Shown piece by piece: positions 1 to 8,477 of a stretch of 64,000 nt of DNA (the stretch's first letter is position 1; each line of letters opens with the position of its first letter). The notes under the pieces are model-generated. The model had not been told where the DNA came from and made no database searches. It was given only the letters and a program-made list of their open reading frames with translations. The DNA comes from Rhodobacteraceae bacterium XHP0102. Its GTDB lineage: Bacteria; Pseudomonadota; Alphaproteobacteria; Rhodobacterales; Rhodobacteraceae. The DNA is taken from contig JAOWLD010000001.1 in NCBI GenBank assembly GCA_025751475.1, forward strand, positions 434,001 through 498,000. Direction: 5' to 3'. The position numbers were made by a program, and so were the translations under genes.

Positions 1-1
1 C

Positions 2-772
2 TATGGCAGTTGCATCGGGGCGGATGCGGCCTCCGCCGAGATGCGCGCCTTCATGGAGGCGGGCGGGGTCGACACAAGCGCCCTGCGCGTGATCCCAGAT
101 CGCACTGTGGGGCTATATATGATCAGCCTGGATCAGGGCGAGCGCAGCTTTTCTTATTGGCGCAGTCAATCGGCCGCGCGTAGCCTCGCCGATGATCCCG
201 CATGGCTTCAGGCTACTTTGGCGGGGCGCGATGTGATTTATTTCTCGGGCATCACCTTGGCGATCCTTTCACCTGAGGCACGGGGGCATTTTTGCGCGGC
301 CATTGCAAAGGCGCGTAGGGATGGCGCGCTGGTGGCCTTTGATACAAACCTGCGCCCGCGTCTGTGGGAAGATCACGCCACCATGCAGGCAGGGATGATG
401 GCGGGGGCGGCAGTGGCCGATATTATTTTGCCCTCATTTGATGAAGAACAAATCCTGTTCGAGGGCGCGACAGCCACGGATACGATTGCGCGCTACCGTG
501 CAGCGGGGGCACATATCATCGCGCTGAAGGATGGCGCGGGGGATGTGCAATTGTGGGATGCGGCGGGCGGGGTGCGCGTCTTGCCCTGTCAGCCCGTTGA
601 TCCTGTGGTCGACAGCACCGCCGCAGGTGACAGTTTTGGCGCGGCCTTTGTGGCCCATGTGGCACAAGGCCGTGGCCTAGAGGAGGCCGCCTTAGCCGCG
701 ATGCAGCTTGCGGGTCAGGTGATCCAATATCGCGGCGCTTTGGTGCCACAGATTTTTGAGGGAGAAACCTAA
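2..772 (+). CDS. PfkB-family sugar kinase, KdgK-like (5' end outside window)
   Basis: The reading frame is open from the left edge, so the N-terminus lies outside the window; the first internal ATG at 41 is not the true start. The visible 256 residues are the C-terminal three quarters of a ribokinase/PfkB carbohydrate kinase. They include the strand region FDTNLRPRLW and, near the end, DSTAAGDSFGAAF, the PfkB signature with its catalytic Asp (usual GAGD is AAGD here). The pattern best fits 2-keto-3-deoxygluconate kinase, which phosphorylates KDG with ATP in the cytoplasm. The stop codon overlaps the ATG of the next gene by one base, so the two are translationally coupled. Family is secure; the exact substrate is inferred and could be another keto-deoxy sugar acid. 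Confidence 0.8.
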   Translation, partial: YGSCIGADAASAEMRAFMEAGGVDTSALRVIPDRTVGLYMISLDQGERSFSYWRSQSAARSLADDPAWLQATLAGRDVIYFSGITLAILSPEARGHFCAAIAKARRDGALVAFDTNLRPRLWEDHATMQAGMMAGAAVADIILPSFDEEQILFEGATATDTIARYRAAGAHIIALKDGAGDVQLWDAAGGVRVLPCQPVDPVVDSTAAGDSFGAAFVAHVAQGRGLEEAALAAMQLAGQVIQYRGALVPQIFEGET

Positions 773-1737
773 TGCATATTCTGATTATTGGCGGCGGCGG
801 TGTCGTTGGGCAAAAGCTGGCCCAATCCTTGGCCAAGCGGGGCACGTTGCGTGGGCAGGCCATCCGCAAGATCACCTTGGCCGATATTGTCGACCCCGCC
901 ATGGTTGATGCCCCCTTCGAGGTGGCCTGTGTGTCCTGCGATATCAGCAACCCCGCCTCGGTCGCGGCTACGCTTGGGGCGGATGTGGATGTGATCTATC
1001 TGCTCGCCGCCATTGTGTCTGCCCATGCGGAAGAAGATTTTGATGCAGGGCTGTCGATCAATCTGATGGGCACGCTGAACGTGTTGCAGCGCGCGCGCGA
1101 ATTGGCGACAAAACCTGTGGTGGTCTTCACATCGTCTATCGCGGTTTACGGCGGTGAAGTGCCAGACCCGATTGTGGATCACAGTTTCCTCAACCCGCAA
1201 ACCTCATACGGGGCGCAAAAGGCCATGGGGGAATTATTGGTCAATGATTTCAGCCGCAAAGGGTTTGTTGATGGGCGCGGCTTCCGCCTGCCCACCATAT
1301 CTGTGCGGCCTGGCAAGCCCAATCGCGCGGCGTCTAGCTTTATGTCGTCGATTTTGCGCGAGCCGCTCAATGGCCAAGAGGCGATTTGCCCTGTCAGCGA
1401 TGATTTCCCGCATTACTATCTCTCGCCGCGCAAATGTGTGGAGAACCTTATTCGCGGGGCAGAGATTGAGGCCGCTGATCTCGGACAAAACCGCTGTATG
1501 ATGATGCCAGGCAAGATGTGGACCATCCGTCAGATGATTGACGCGATGACGGCCGTTGCGGGGCCTGAGCCTGCGAAGCTGATCCGTTTTGAGGCGCAAC
1601 CCGCCATCCAAGAGATCGTCAAAGGCTGGCGGTTTGATTTGCGCCCTGAAAAGGCGCTGAAACTGGGCCTGAGTGCGGATGAAAGTTTCGAAGATAATAT
1701 TCGCTATTATCTCGAAGATGATAAACCCACCGCTTGA
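772..1737 (+). CDS. denD: D-erythronate dehydrogenase-like NAD-dependent epimerase/dehydratase
   Basis: A 321-residue extended SDR protein. It begins MHILIIGGGGVVGQ, a Rossmann nucleotide-binding loop, and carries the catalytic Tyr/Lys pair in TSYGAQKAMGE around residue 145, with a preceding serine in VFTSSIAVYGG. The RPGKPNRAASSF stretch is typical of the DenD group. DenD oxidises D-erythronate to 2-oxo-tetronate, which OtnI, OtnK and OtnC process further; all three lie 5-9 kb away here, which supports the assignment. The gene is coupled to the upstream kinase (TAATG overlap) and ends just before a strong terminator. A related hydroxy-acid or sugar substrate remains possible. Confidence 0.75.
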   Translation: MHILIIGGGGVVGQKLAQSLAKRGTLRGQAIRKITLADIVDPAMVDAPFEVACVSCDISNPASVAATLGADVDVIYLLAAIVSAHAEEDFDAGLSINLMGTLNVLQRARELATKPVVVFTSSIAVYGGEVPDPIVDHSFLNPQTSYGAQKAMGELLVNDFSRKGFVDGRGFRLPTISVRPGKPNRAASSFMSSILREPLNGQEAICPVSDDFPHYYLSPRKCVENLIRGAEIEAADLGQNRCMMMPGKMWTIRQMIDAMTAVAGPEPAKLIRFEAQPAIQEIVKGWRFDLRPEKALKLGLSADESFEDNIRYYLEDDKPTA

Positions 1738-1757
1738 GGGCTGCGCGATTTGTAACG

Positions 1758-1784
1758 AAAACCCCCGCCTTGGCGGGGGTTTTG
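1758..1784. terminator. Bidirectional rho-independent terminator between convergent genes
   Basis: A perfect GC-rich hairpin, ACCCCCGCC-tt-GGCGGGGGT, is flanked by an A-run on one side and a T-run on the other. It can therefore end transcription from both denD (+) and the convergent 2-hydroxyacid dehydrogenase (-). Confidence 0.85.
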
Positions 1785-1792
1785 GGGGTCGA

Positions 1793-2731
1793 TCAATTGA
1801 CGGGCGTGATCAAGGCCGTGCCCTTCATCATCGCATGGATATTGTCGCGCTGAAGCGCGGCCATCGCCGCCCGTGTTTCAACTGTGCCTGACCCCTGATG
1901 AGGTTGGATCACCACATTGGGCAGGTCGTAAAAGCGCGGGTTGATGTTGGGCTCATTGAGGAACACATCCAAAGCCGCGCCGCCGATCTTGCCACCCTCC
2001 AATGCCTCTAGCATCGCGTCTTCGTCAATCGTGCTGCCGCGTGAGATATTGACGATAATGGCACGCGGGCCAAGGGCCGCAATCACCTCGCGCGAGACGA
2101 ATTTGGCCGTATCAGGCCCGCCAACCAAGGCCACGACCAGATAATCCACCGCGCCTGCAAGGCTGACAGGATCCGCGTGATAGGTCCAATTTGGGGTCTC
2201 TTTCTCGCTGCGGGCGTAGTAATGGATATCCATTTTGAACGCGGCCAAACGATTGGCGATTTCGCGACCTATGCGGCCAAGTCCAACAATGCCGACCCGC
2301 CCGCCTGAGAATTTGCGATTGAGGCGATATTCCCCGCCCGTTTTCCATTTGCCCGAGCGCGCCCAATCTGCTGCTTGGGTCATCTCGCGGACCTGCATCA
2401 AGAGCATCCCAACAGCAATATCGGCCACATCATCGTTCAAAACATCGGGGGTATTGGTGACCTTAATTCCGCGCGCATTTGCAGCGGGGATGTCAATCGC
2501 ATCATATCCCACCCCATAATTGGCAATAAGCTTGAGCGCGGGAAGCAAATCCATCTCTGCCCCGCCAAAAGGCATATGTCCCTTAAAGGCCACGGATTGA
2601 ATCCCCCCGCGTGTTCCCGCATCCAGCGCTGAAAGCTCGGCAGGGGCATCCAGAAAAATGGGGTCAAACGCGGCTTTAAGGTCTGAAATATCGCTCTCGC
2701 TATAGGCGCCAATGGCCAGCGTCTGGGTCAT
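1793..2731 (-). CDS. D-isomer-specific 2-hydroxyacid dehydrogenase
   Basis: A 312-residue NAD(P)-dependent dehydrogenase, probably reducing a 2-keto acid such as glyoxylate or hydroxypyruvate. The nucleotide-binding loop is GIVGLGRIGREIA near residue 147. The catalytic triad is present: Arg in VNISRGS, Glu in FLNEPNI and His in QPHQGSG. It stands apart from the apionate operon, behind its own copy of the TGGTATACCA palindrome at 2755-2764. This suggests control by the same GntR regulator and a role in recycling glycolate, glyoxylate or hydroxypyruvate made by neighbouring reactions. That metabolic role is inference. Confidence 0.85.
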   Translation of the reverse strand: MTQTLAIGAYSESDISDLKAAFDPIFLDAPAELSALDAGTRGGIQSVAFKGHMPFGGAEMDLLPALKLIANYGVGYDAIDIPAANARGIKVTNTPDVLNDDVADIAVGMLLMQVREMTQAADWARSGKWKTGGEYRLNRKFSGGRVGIVGLGRIGREIANRLAAFKMDIHYYARSEKETPNWTYHADPVSLAGAVDYLVVALVGGPDTAKFVSREVIAALGPRAIIVNISRGSTIDEDAMLEALEGGKIGGAALDVFLNEPNINPRFYDLPNVVIQPHQGSGTVETRAAMAALQRDNIHAMMKGTALITPVN

Positions 2732-2754
2732 ATGGTGGTCTCCCTTCCGTCAAA

Positions 2755-2764
2755 TGGTATACCA
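2755..2764. promoter_or_regulatory. GntR-type operator (TGGTATACCA) before the 2-hydroxyacid dehydrogenase
   Basis: A perfect 10-bp palindrome lies 24 bp upstream of the dehydrogenase start. The same core occurs at 10733-10746, and a split version lies at 7002-7022 just before the GntR gene. Recurrence only at promoters of this cluster points to the operator of that regulator. Confidence 0.6.
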
Positions 2765-2816
2765 AACCTTGTCGTCCCCAAAGGTGACTGTCAATGTGAA
2801 AGGACAGGCACAGCTT

Positions 2817-3656
2817 CTAGCCCTCGCAAATCTCGGTGACCGATTTTTTGACTGCGGCAAGGTCAAAGACGCGATCCAGCCAGTCAGGTTGAAAGATCAC
2901 CGCGCGGGCTTTATCAATGGCCATCAAGGCACCGTCTGAAAATTTCCCCTCGGGATAAATGCCAAAGGCAATCGCCAATTCAATTTTCAGGTGGCCCAAG
3001 ATGAAATCATGCGCAGCAGGTTCGGGAACGCCCATGGAAATTGCGCGATCTGTGGCTTCGCGCAAGGCAAGCGCCATGGTCGCCCCGACCGTTTCCGAAA
3101 GGGCAGGTTCCAGCACTGCGATATTTTCAAGGCTACACCGATGGGAGCGCGCAACAGGCGCATAGATCACCTTGGCGATATCTTCGCACAGCGCGTAATG
3201 CGCCTCTGGCCCTTGGATCAAGGCGCATACGATCCCTTGTGGCGCGGCAACACCGCCGAAATAATCTTGTTGGGCTTCGATGCTTCCATGTGCCTCCAGA
3301 ATATGGGGGTGGCAGGGGTGGGTGCAAAAATAGGTGATATCCTCCCGGATGGGCATTTGGCCCGCATAGGGGGCGGCGGCATCAAGAACAATCACCGCAG
3401 CCCCTGATTTGAGTTGATCCACGAAGCCATGTGCAATCTTTCCAATCAGACGATCTGGCACGGCCATGACCACCACATCGGCATCGCCAAGCGCCTGCTC
3501 GCTTGCCACACAATCCAGCCCCGTTTCGGATTTTAGCCGCGCTTGACCCGCCTCTGTTACCTCGACAGGGGCAAGGTCATGGGCCGTCAGCATCAGGTTG
3601 CGCGCAATCCGCACGCCCATTTTGCCGCCCGCACCAAGAAGTGCAATTTTCGTCAT
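2817..3656 (-). CDS. apnO: D-apionate oxidoisomerase-like dehydrogenase
   Basis: A 279-residue protein with an N-terminal Rossmann domain (KIALLGAGGKMGVRIARNL) and a C-terminal helical domain of the phosphogluconate-dehydrogenase type. This architecture matches ApnO, which converts D-apionate to 3-oxo-isoapionate with NAD+. It lies 3 bp after a DUF1537 kinase gene and in the same operon as a RuBisCO-like protein, the gene trio known for non-decarboxylating apionate catabolism (ApnO-OiaK-OiaX). The context makes the assignment strong. On sequence alone it could be another acid-sugar dehydrogenase. Confidence 0.75.
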   Translation of the reverse strand: MTKIALLGAGGKMGVRIARNLMLTAHDLAPVEVTEAGQARLKSETGLDCVASEQALGDADVVVMAVPDRLIGKIAHGFVDQLKSGAAVIVLDAAAPYAGQMPIREDITYFCTHPCHPHILEAHGSIEAQQDYFGGVAAPQGIVCALIQGPEAHYALCEDIAKVIYAPVARSHRCSLENIAVLEPALSETVGATMALALREATDRAISMGVPEPAAHDFILGHLKIELAIAFGIYPEGKFSDGALMAIDKARAVIFQPDWLDRVFDLAAVKKSVTEICEG

Positions 3657-3659
3657 GAT

Positions 3660-5030
3660 CTATCCTTTCGCTTCGGCACGCGCGCCGTTTTTGATCCAAG
3701 AGAAATAATCAGGGCTGCCCATCTGCCCGCCTTTCAGGGCCAGTTCCAAGCCGTCAAACTCAGCGGTGTCGCTGTGACCTTTGAGCAGCGCCGCGCCCGC
3801 TGTCGTGGCCCCGATGGCGGTCAAAGCAAACAGCCCCAAGGCCTGCGCAGCAAAGCCTGACGTGTCGCCGCCTGCGATGATTGCGCGGGGCAGGCCCGTG
3901 TCCCGCAATAGATCGCGCAGAAGCGTGCCAAGACTTGCCCCGATCCGCGCATTGGCCTCGTGCGGCGTCAACGCGGAACCCACGAGGGCCGCGCGCATGG
4001 CCGCAACGGCAGGGTCATCTGGCCCGCGTGCGCTGCAAATCAACGGGTCGCGCCCTGCGCGCAATGTGGCCATGGCGGTTTGATACGCATCGGCCATTGC
4101 GGCCTTGGCCTGCGCCCCGCCCGAAATCAGGGCAGCCGCGTTCAATGGGATGATCACAAAGCCGTCTTCCTCGGCGCGCGTAATTTGCGCGGCGGTGATG
4201 GGCGAGACGGATCCAGAAATTGCAATGATCTGGTCCACTTTGCCAAAGCTTGGTGCAGATGGCTGTGCGGGCAGAGCCCCCGACTTCTGCCAATGCGCGA
4301 CCAGCGCATATTCCACCCCTTGCGAGCCGATGGCGAAATGCCCGCCTGTGGTCGCCGCCTCCCAAATCAGCGCGCCTAATTCAGCGGCATGATCCATGGT
4401 CATGCAATCAAGACAGATGATCTTTGCAGCCGTCTGCGCGCGAAGAGCGGCCAGGCCCGTTGGGTTCAGATGCTCAAGAGACAGGGTCGCGATGGGGGTC
4501 TTTGTTTGACTGCGGAGATGTGCGGCGACATCGGCCTCCTGCATGGGGGTTACGGGGTGAGTGGACATGACGGGATGGCGGTCAAGGCGATAGACCTCGG
4601 CGCCTGCTGCCGCAAAAAGATGACCAAAGGCCTGATAACGGCGCAAGGGTGGTGCGGCGATCAGGCAAGACACCCAATCGCTGTCCTGCACGGCAAGGGC
4701 CAACTCTACGGCCTTTCCGATGGACCCCGTATGGGGGGCGCTGTCGAGGGTTGAGCAGGTTTTATAATGCAGGATCGGCGCGCCAGTGGCGGCCAGATGC
4801 GCGAAAAGAGGGGACAGATACGCGGCCATCCAACGGGGCGATTGACTGCGCGCCGTGGTGGCAAGGCCGATGCCGCGCATCGCGCCGAACCGTGCCGCCT
4901 GCGCTGCTGTGGGTGGGGCGAGATACAGCACGCTCGGCAGACCTGCGAAGCTTAACACCTCCATCGTGGCGGCGGAGCCTGTGAAATCGTCCCCCAAGAA
5001 GGCGATCAATGGGCCATCGGGAAGCGTCAT
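3660..5030 (-). CDS. oiaK: Four-carbon acid sugar kinase (DUF1537), probable 3-oxo-isoapionate kinase
   Basis: A 456-residue kinase of the DUF1537 family. The N-terminal substrate domain opens with IAFLGDDFTGSAATMEVL, the family's DDFTG motif. The C-terminal nucleotide domain holds RAIIAGGDTSGFAAQALG (GGDTSG). OiaK phosphorylates 3-oxo-isoapionate at O4. It overlaps the RLP start by four bases and is followed at once by apnO, so the three are one transcription unit. A second DUF1537 kinase at 8474-9745 belongs to the tetronate branch, which explains why the cluster has two. Confidence 0.75.
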   Translation of the reverse strand: MTLPDGPLIAFLGDDFTGSAATMEVLSFAGLPSVLYLAPPTAAQAARFGAMRGIGLATTARSQSPRWMAAYLSPLFAHLAATGAPILHYKTCSTLDSAPHTGSIGKAVELALAVQDSDWVSCLIAAPPLRRYQAFGHLFAAAGAEVYRLDRHPVMSTHPVTPMQEADVAAHLRSQTKTPIATLSLEHLNPTGLAALRAQTAAKIICLDCMTMDHAAELGALIWEAATTGGHFAIGSQGVEYALVAHWQKSGALPAQPSAPSFGKVDQIIAISGSVSPITAAQITRAEEDGFVIIPLNAAALISGGAQAKAAMADAYQTAMATLRAGRDPLICSARGPDDPAVAAMRAALVGSALTPHEANARIGASLGTLLRDLLRDTGLPRAIIAGGDTSGFAAQALGLFALTAIGATTAGAALLKGHSDTAEFDGLELALKGGQMGSPDYFSWIKNGARAEAKG

Positions 5031-6274
5031 TTGCGATAGGCCTCAAGGGCGCGGGCCAGCTCAGGATGGGTTTTCGCATAGGTTGCGGCTGATATGCCCG
5101 CTGTGGCCGCGTCCCACGCTTGGCGCAACGCGGCCACGCCTGCACGCGGACCATCAGGGTGGGCCATGATCCCACCCCCTGCGGCGTAGATGCAATCCGC
5201 ATGGCCAATGTGGCGGTAGGTTTCGGGGGGTTGCAGCGCGGATTGACCAGAGGAAAACACGGGCATGGGAATGCAGGGCGCATCCTCGAAAAGCGGGGTC
5301 AGCAGCGCTTTTGCCGAGGCGATGACGCTTGCGTCACTTTCGCTGAATTTGTTTTGCAGCCCGTTGACGTGCAGATGATCGGCCCCCGCCAGTCGCCAAA
5401 TTTTCGACCATGCGGTATACTCCCATCCCAGCATCGCTGCGCGGCTCAGATAACCCCAACCGTTGCGATGTGCATGGATGGGCAAATTGCTGTGGCGCGC
5501 GAGGCCCAAAAAACCCGCGATGCCGACCGAATTTAGGCTGACCATCACGCAGGTTGCCCCACGCGCCTGCGCGAAATCGTGGCGCGCGCGCATCTGGTTC
5601 ACCTCGCCGGTCAGGTTGAAGGCATACATCACCTTTTTGCCTGTGCGATCTGCGTGGGTATTGATGACATCCATCACAGCGGTGACGCGGTCCTCAAAAG
5701 GGCAGGCGGGGCCATTGGCCTGCAACTCATCATCCTTGATGAAATCTATGCCTGCTTCGGCCAATGTGGCGACCAACTGGGCCGTCTCCTGCGGGCCAAG
5801 CCCAACCGAGGGCTTGATGATCGTGCCAATCAACGGGCCGTCCTTGACCCCCGCAAGACGGCGTGTGCCACCGATCCCGAATTTGGGACCAGAATAGACA
5901 TCGGCAAAGACACGCGGCAGGCGAATGTCCAAAAGACGAAGCCCTGAGAATTGCGCCAGCTCAAACAGATTGCCTGCAACGGTCGCCATGAGATTGGGCA
6001 GGTCTGGCCCGATATTATCCAAAGGCCAAGACAGCGTGACCTTGGCGCGATGGTAATGCGCCCCTGTCAGCCCGCCCAACAGGCTTGGGGCCTCGACCGT
6101 CTCAAGCGGCGTCAGGCTGATCACCTGCGCCCCTGCACGGGCTTGCAGTTCAGGCGTTTCGCCAGGCACTTTGACGAAGGTTCCCGCGCTTTGTTCGCCC
6201 GCCATCACAGCGGCCGCGCGGGCGGGATCAATCGGGGTTTCGATCAGGTAATCTGCTTCAAATCTGTCGCTCAT
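5027..6274 (-). CDS. oiaX: RuBisCO-like protein, probable 3-oxo-isoapionate-4-phosphate transcarboxylase/hydrolase
   Basis: A 415-residue RuBisCO large-chain homologue. It keeps the active-site Lys in GTIIKPSVGL (about K154) and the metal-ligand motif FIKDDE (K180 with two Asp and Glu), so it is probably a working enolase-type enzyme. It lacks the company of a RuBisCO small subunit or phosphoribulokinase. In the apionate pathway OiaX splits 3-oxo-isoapionate 4-phosphate to 3-phosphoglycerate and glycolate. Its ATG overlaps the stop of the GntR gene. The kinase and oxidoisomerase directly downstream support this over a methionine-salvage RLP role; no mtn genes are nearby. Confidence 0.8.
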   Translation of the reverse strand: MSDRFEADYLIETPIDPARAAAVMAGEQSAGTFVKVPGETPELQARAGAQVISLTPLETVEAPSLLGGLTGAHYHRAKVTLSWPLDNIGPDLPNLMATVAGNLFELAQFSGLRLLDIRLPRVFADVYSGPKFGIGGTRRLAGVKDGPLIGTIIKPSVGLGPQETAQLVATLAEAGIDFIKDDELQANGPACPFEDRVTAVMDVINTHADRTGKKVMYAFNLTGEVNQMRARHDFAQARGATCVMVSLNSVGIAGFLGLARHSNLPIHAHRNGWGYLSRAAMLGWEYTAWSKIWRLAGADHLHVNGLQNKFSESDASVIASAKALLTPLFEDAPCIPMPVFSSGQSALQPPETYRHIGHADCIYAAGGGIMAHPDGPRAGVAALRQAWDAATAGISAATYAKTHPELARALEAYRK

Positions 6275-6987
6275 TGCGCGTGATCCTGATGGTAAAGGGC
6301 ATTGGCGCGCTCCAGATGCTCGCGCATGGCATGGGCCGCTGCCGCGCCGTCTTGCTTGGCGATCCCATCCAGAATCGCGCGATGCTCGGCCAAGGTCACA
6401 GGCTCCAGACCTAATTTATGGACCTGTTCCTTGTGAAAGGCGCTCATCCAAGAAAATACGCCCTGCGTCAGTGTCTCGAAAATAGGGTTGCCCGATATGG
6501 CGGAGATACGGCGGTGAAATTGCCCGTCAATTTGGGTGAACAGTGGCACATCGTGCCGCGCCGCGGCTTGGGCGCGCAAAAGCTGTTCTAGATCATTGAG
6601 ATCATCTGCGCTGCGGCGTGCGGCGGCAATGCGAACCATCTCAACCTCCAATGCCGTGCGCGCCTCCTTGAGATGCTCAAGCGAAGACTGCGAATGGGTC
6701 AGAATATGGCGCATCGAAATGGCCAGTTGATCCACCAACCCATCCAAGGAAGGGGTCGCAAGTCGGGGTTTGCCGCCATGGCGAATGTCGATCACACCCT
6801 TATGCTGAAGGCTTTGCATGGCTTCGCGAATTGCGGGACGGCCAATGCCATAGCGCGCCATCAGCGCGCGTTCACTGGGCAGGGCATCCCCAGGCTTCAG
6901 ATGATCCTCACGGATCAGGGCCAAGAGGCGGTCTTCCACCTCATCTGACAGTTTCTTGGGGCGAATGGTCTCGTTCGGCTCGGTCAT
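6271..6987 (-). CDS. GntR-family (FadR/FCD) transcriptional regulator of the acid-sugar cluster
   Basis: About 238 residues. The N-terminal winged helix (LKPGDALPSERALMARYGIGRPAIREAMQ, cited in part) is followed by an all-helical FCD ligand domain with conserved His/Asp positions (IDGQFHRRI and AEHRAILDGI). The start at 6987 is chosen because GCAGGGACGC precedes this ATG, while upstream ATGs would run into the split operator at 7002-7022. It lies inside the catabolic operon between otnI and oiaX and has operator-like palindromes before itself and at two other promoters. This predicts autoregulation and control of both the tetronate and apionate branches. Confidence 0.85.
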   Translation of the reverse strand: MTEPNETIRPKKLSDEVEDRLLALIREDHLKPGDALPSERALMARYGIGRPAIREAMQSLQHKGVIDIRHGGKPRLATPSLDGLVDQLAISMRHILTHSQSSLEHLKEARTALEVEMVRIAAARRSADDLNDLEQLLRAQAAARHDVPLFTQIDGQFHRRISAISGNPIFETLTQGVFSWMSAFHKEQVHKLGLEPVTLAEHRAILDGIAKQDGAAAAHAMREHLERANALYHQDHAQ

Positions 6988-7001
6988 GCGTCCCTGCGAA
7001 T

Positions 7002-7022
7002 CTGGTATACTGGTCATACCAG
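7002..7022. promoter_or_regulatory. Split operator before the GntR gene
   Basis: CTGGTAT (7002-7008) and ATACCAG (7016-7022) form an inverted repeat with a 7-bp spacer that includes a further TGGT half-site. It sits 15 bp upstream of the chosen GntR start and after the end of otnI. It is related to the perfect palindromes at 2755 and 10733, so autoregulation is likely. Confidence 0.5.
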
Positions 7023-7068
7023 TTTGGCGAAAAGACAGCGCCATGGCAACCCATGGCCTCGCCATTAT

Positions 7069-7839
7069 TCAGCGATGGGTCTTGAGCCAATCCAGCGTCA
7101 GGTCGGTGTCTGTTTTGGGTTTATATTCTGCTCCAAGGGGCTGCACCCATCCCAGCCTGCGGATATGGGCGAAGATATGGGCGTAATTCAGCTCGCCCTC
7201 ATCAGGCGTGCCGCGATCAGGAACCGAGGCGAATTGGATATGGCCAATATAGGGCAAGAGGCGGCTCAGGCGGTGGGTTAAGTCCCCCTCCATCAATTGC
7301 ACATGATAGCAGTCAAACATCAGCCGAAGATTGGGGGCCGCGACCTCCTCGATGATGGCCGTGGCCTGTTCGGTGGTCGAAAGGAAATAGCCCTTCGCGT
7401 CATAGTGGTTGAGCGGCTCAATCAATATGGTGACGCCATCGGGTGCGGCCTGCGCCGCCGCATAGCGGAGATTGGAGACGAATGTGTGATGGGCGGCTGC
7501 GCCCGTGGCAAAACCCGCCATCGCATGAACCGCCCGCGCGCCGATATTGCGGGCGTAATGCAAGGCTTCGTCAATCGCGGCGCGGGCTTCTGCCTCGCGG
7601 TTGGGCAAAGCTGCCAATCCGTTTTCGCCAGCCGCAACATCCCCTCGGCTTGTGTTGAGCCCAAGCATCTGGAGCCCCGTTTCATCTAAGGCGGCCTTGA
7701 CGTCAGTCGGATCATAGGCATAGGGCCAATGACACTCCACCGCATCAAAACCTGCGGCTTTCGCGGCGCGGATTGCGTCAGGCAGCGGCCGATCGGCCCA
7801 GAGAAAGCCCAAGTTTGCGGAAAATTGCATCAGTCCCAC
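7069..7839 (-). CDS. otnI: 2-oxo-tetronate isomerase (hydroxypyruvate isomerase family)
   Basis: A 256-residue TIM-barrel protein of the xylose-isomerase-like/hydroxypyruvate isomerase family. Family motifs include FSANLGFLWADRPLPD at the N-terminus, ILIEPLNHYD with a metal-binding Glu, LMFDCYHVQLMEGD with Asp and His, and HIQFASVPDRGTPDEGELNY near the end. OtnI interconverts 2-oxo- and 3-oxo-tetronate, connecting the DenD product to OtnK. It overlaps the otnC stop by 10 bp. The surrounding otnC, otnK and ltnD make this assignment stronger than plain hydroxypyruvate isomerase (Hyi). Confidence 0.85.
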   Translation of the reverse strand: MGLMQFSANLGFLWADRPLPDAIRAAKAAGFDAVECHWPYAYDPTDVKAALDETGLQMLGLNTSRGDVAAGENGLAALPNREAEARAAIDEALHYARNIGARAVHAMAGFATGAAAHHTFVSNLRYAAAQAAPDGVTILIEPLNHYDAKGYFLSTTEQATAIIEEVAAPNLRLMFDCYHVQLMEGDLTHRLSRLLPYIGHIQFASVPDRGTPDEGELNYAHIFAHIRRLGWVQPLGAEYKPKTDTDLTLDWLKTHR

Positions 7840-8477
7840 TCCACCTCGAATTTGGTGACCACATCGCGCACCTGTTCAGGTGATAGAAGTTTTGGATCAA
7901 ACCCGCGCATCATGATCGCGAGTCTTGCGGTGTCCTCCAACTCCTCGATGGCGTTGCACGCCGCCTCGACATCTTTGCCCGCGACCACAGGCCCGTGATT
8001 GGCCAGCAAAACCGCGCTGCGCTTGCCTCCCAAGCTGCGCAGGGCTTCGCCCATGGCGGCATCGCCGGGCATGAAGAAGGGCAAAAGCTTGACCTTGCCC
8101 AGTTTCATGATCGCATAAGGCGTCAGGGGGGGCAGCACGTTGTCGGGGTCAATTTCAGGCATCATGGACCATGCAACCGAATGGCAGGAATGCAGATGCA
8201 CCACCGCCCCCGCTGATTTTCGCGTTTCGTAAAATGCACTGTGCAGTGGCATTTCCTTGGTTGGGGTCAGCCCCCCGATATGCCGCCCTGCCGCATCAAA
8301 GCGCGACAATTCTGCGGGATCAAGCCGCCCAAATGAGCTGCCCGTGGGCGAGACCAACAGCCCACCATCCTCGGTGCGGGCAGAGATATTGCCCGTTGAT
8401 CCGCCTGTCAGGCCACGGTCGAACATGGATTTGGCAAGCAGGCAGATCTGTTCGCGCAATTTGGTTTCAGAACTCAT
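7830..8477 (-). CDS. otnC: 3-oxo-tetronate 4-phosphate decarboxylase (class II aldolase/adducin)
   Basis: A 215-residue class II aldolase-fold protein. Landmarks are GGSTGNISAR near the N-terminus (phosphate binding), the zinc-ligand region AVVHLHSCHSVAW with its HxH, and a later HGPVVAGKDVEAA. OtnC decarboxylates the phosphorylated 3-oxo-tetronate to dihydroxyacetone phosphate. It overlaps otnK by four bases and otnI by ten, inside one operon. Fuculose-phosphate-aldolase-type activity is the alternative for this fold, but the otnK/otnI neighbours argue for OtnC. Confidence 0.85.
   Translation of the reverse strand: MSSETKLREQICLLAKSMFDRGLTGGSTGNISARTEDGGLLVSPTGSSFGRLDPAELSRFDAAGRHIGGLTPTKEMPLHSAFYETRKSAGAVVHLHSCHSVAWSMMPEIDPDNVLPPLTPYAIMKLGKVKLLPFFMPGDAAMGEALRSLGGKRSAVLLANHGPVVAGKDVEAACNAIEELEDTARLAIMMRGFDPKLLSPEQVRDVVTKFEVEWD

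Noticed and set aside
5027-6274. True RuBisCO for carbon fixation
   Set aside because: No small subunit or phosphoribulokinase nearby, and gene neighbours and length fit an RLP of sugar-acid catabolism.
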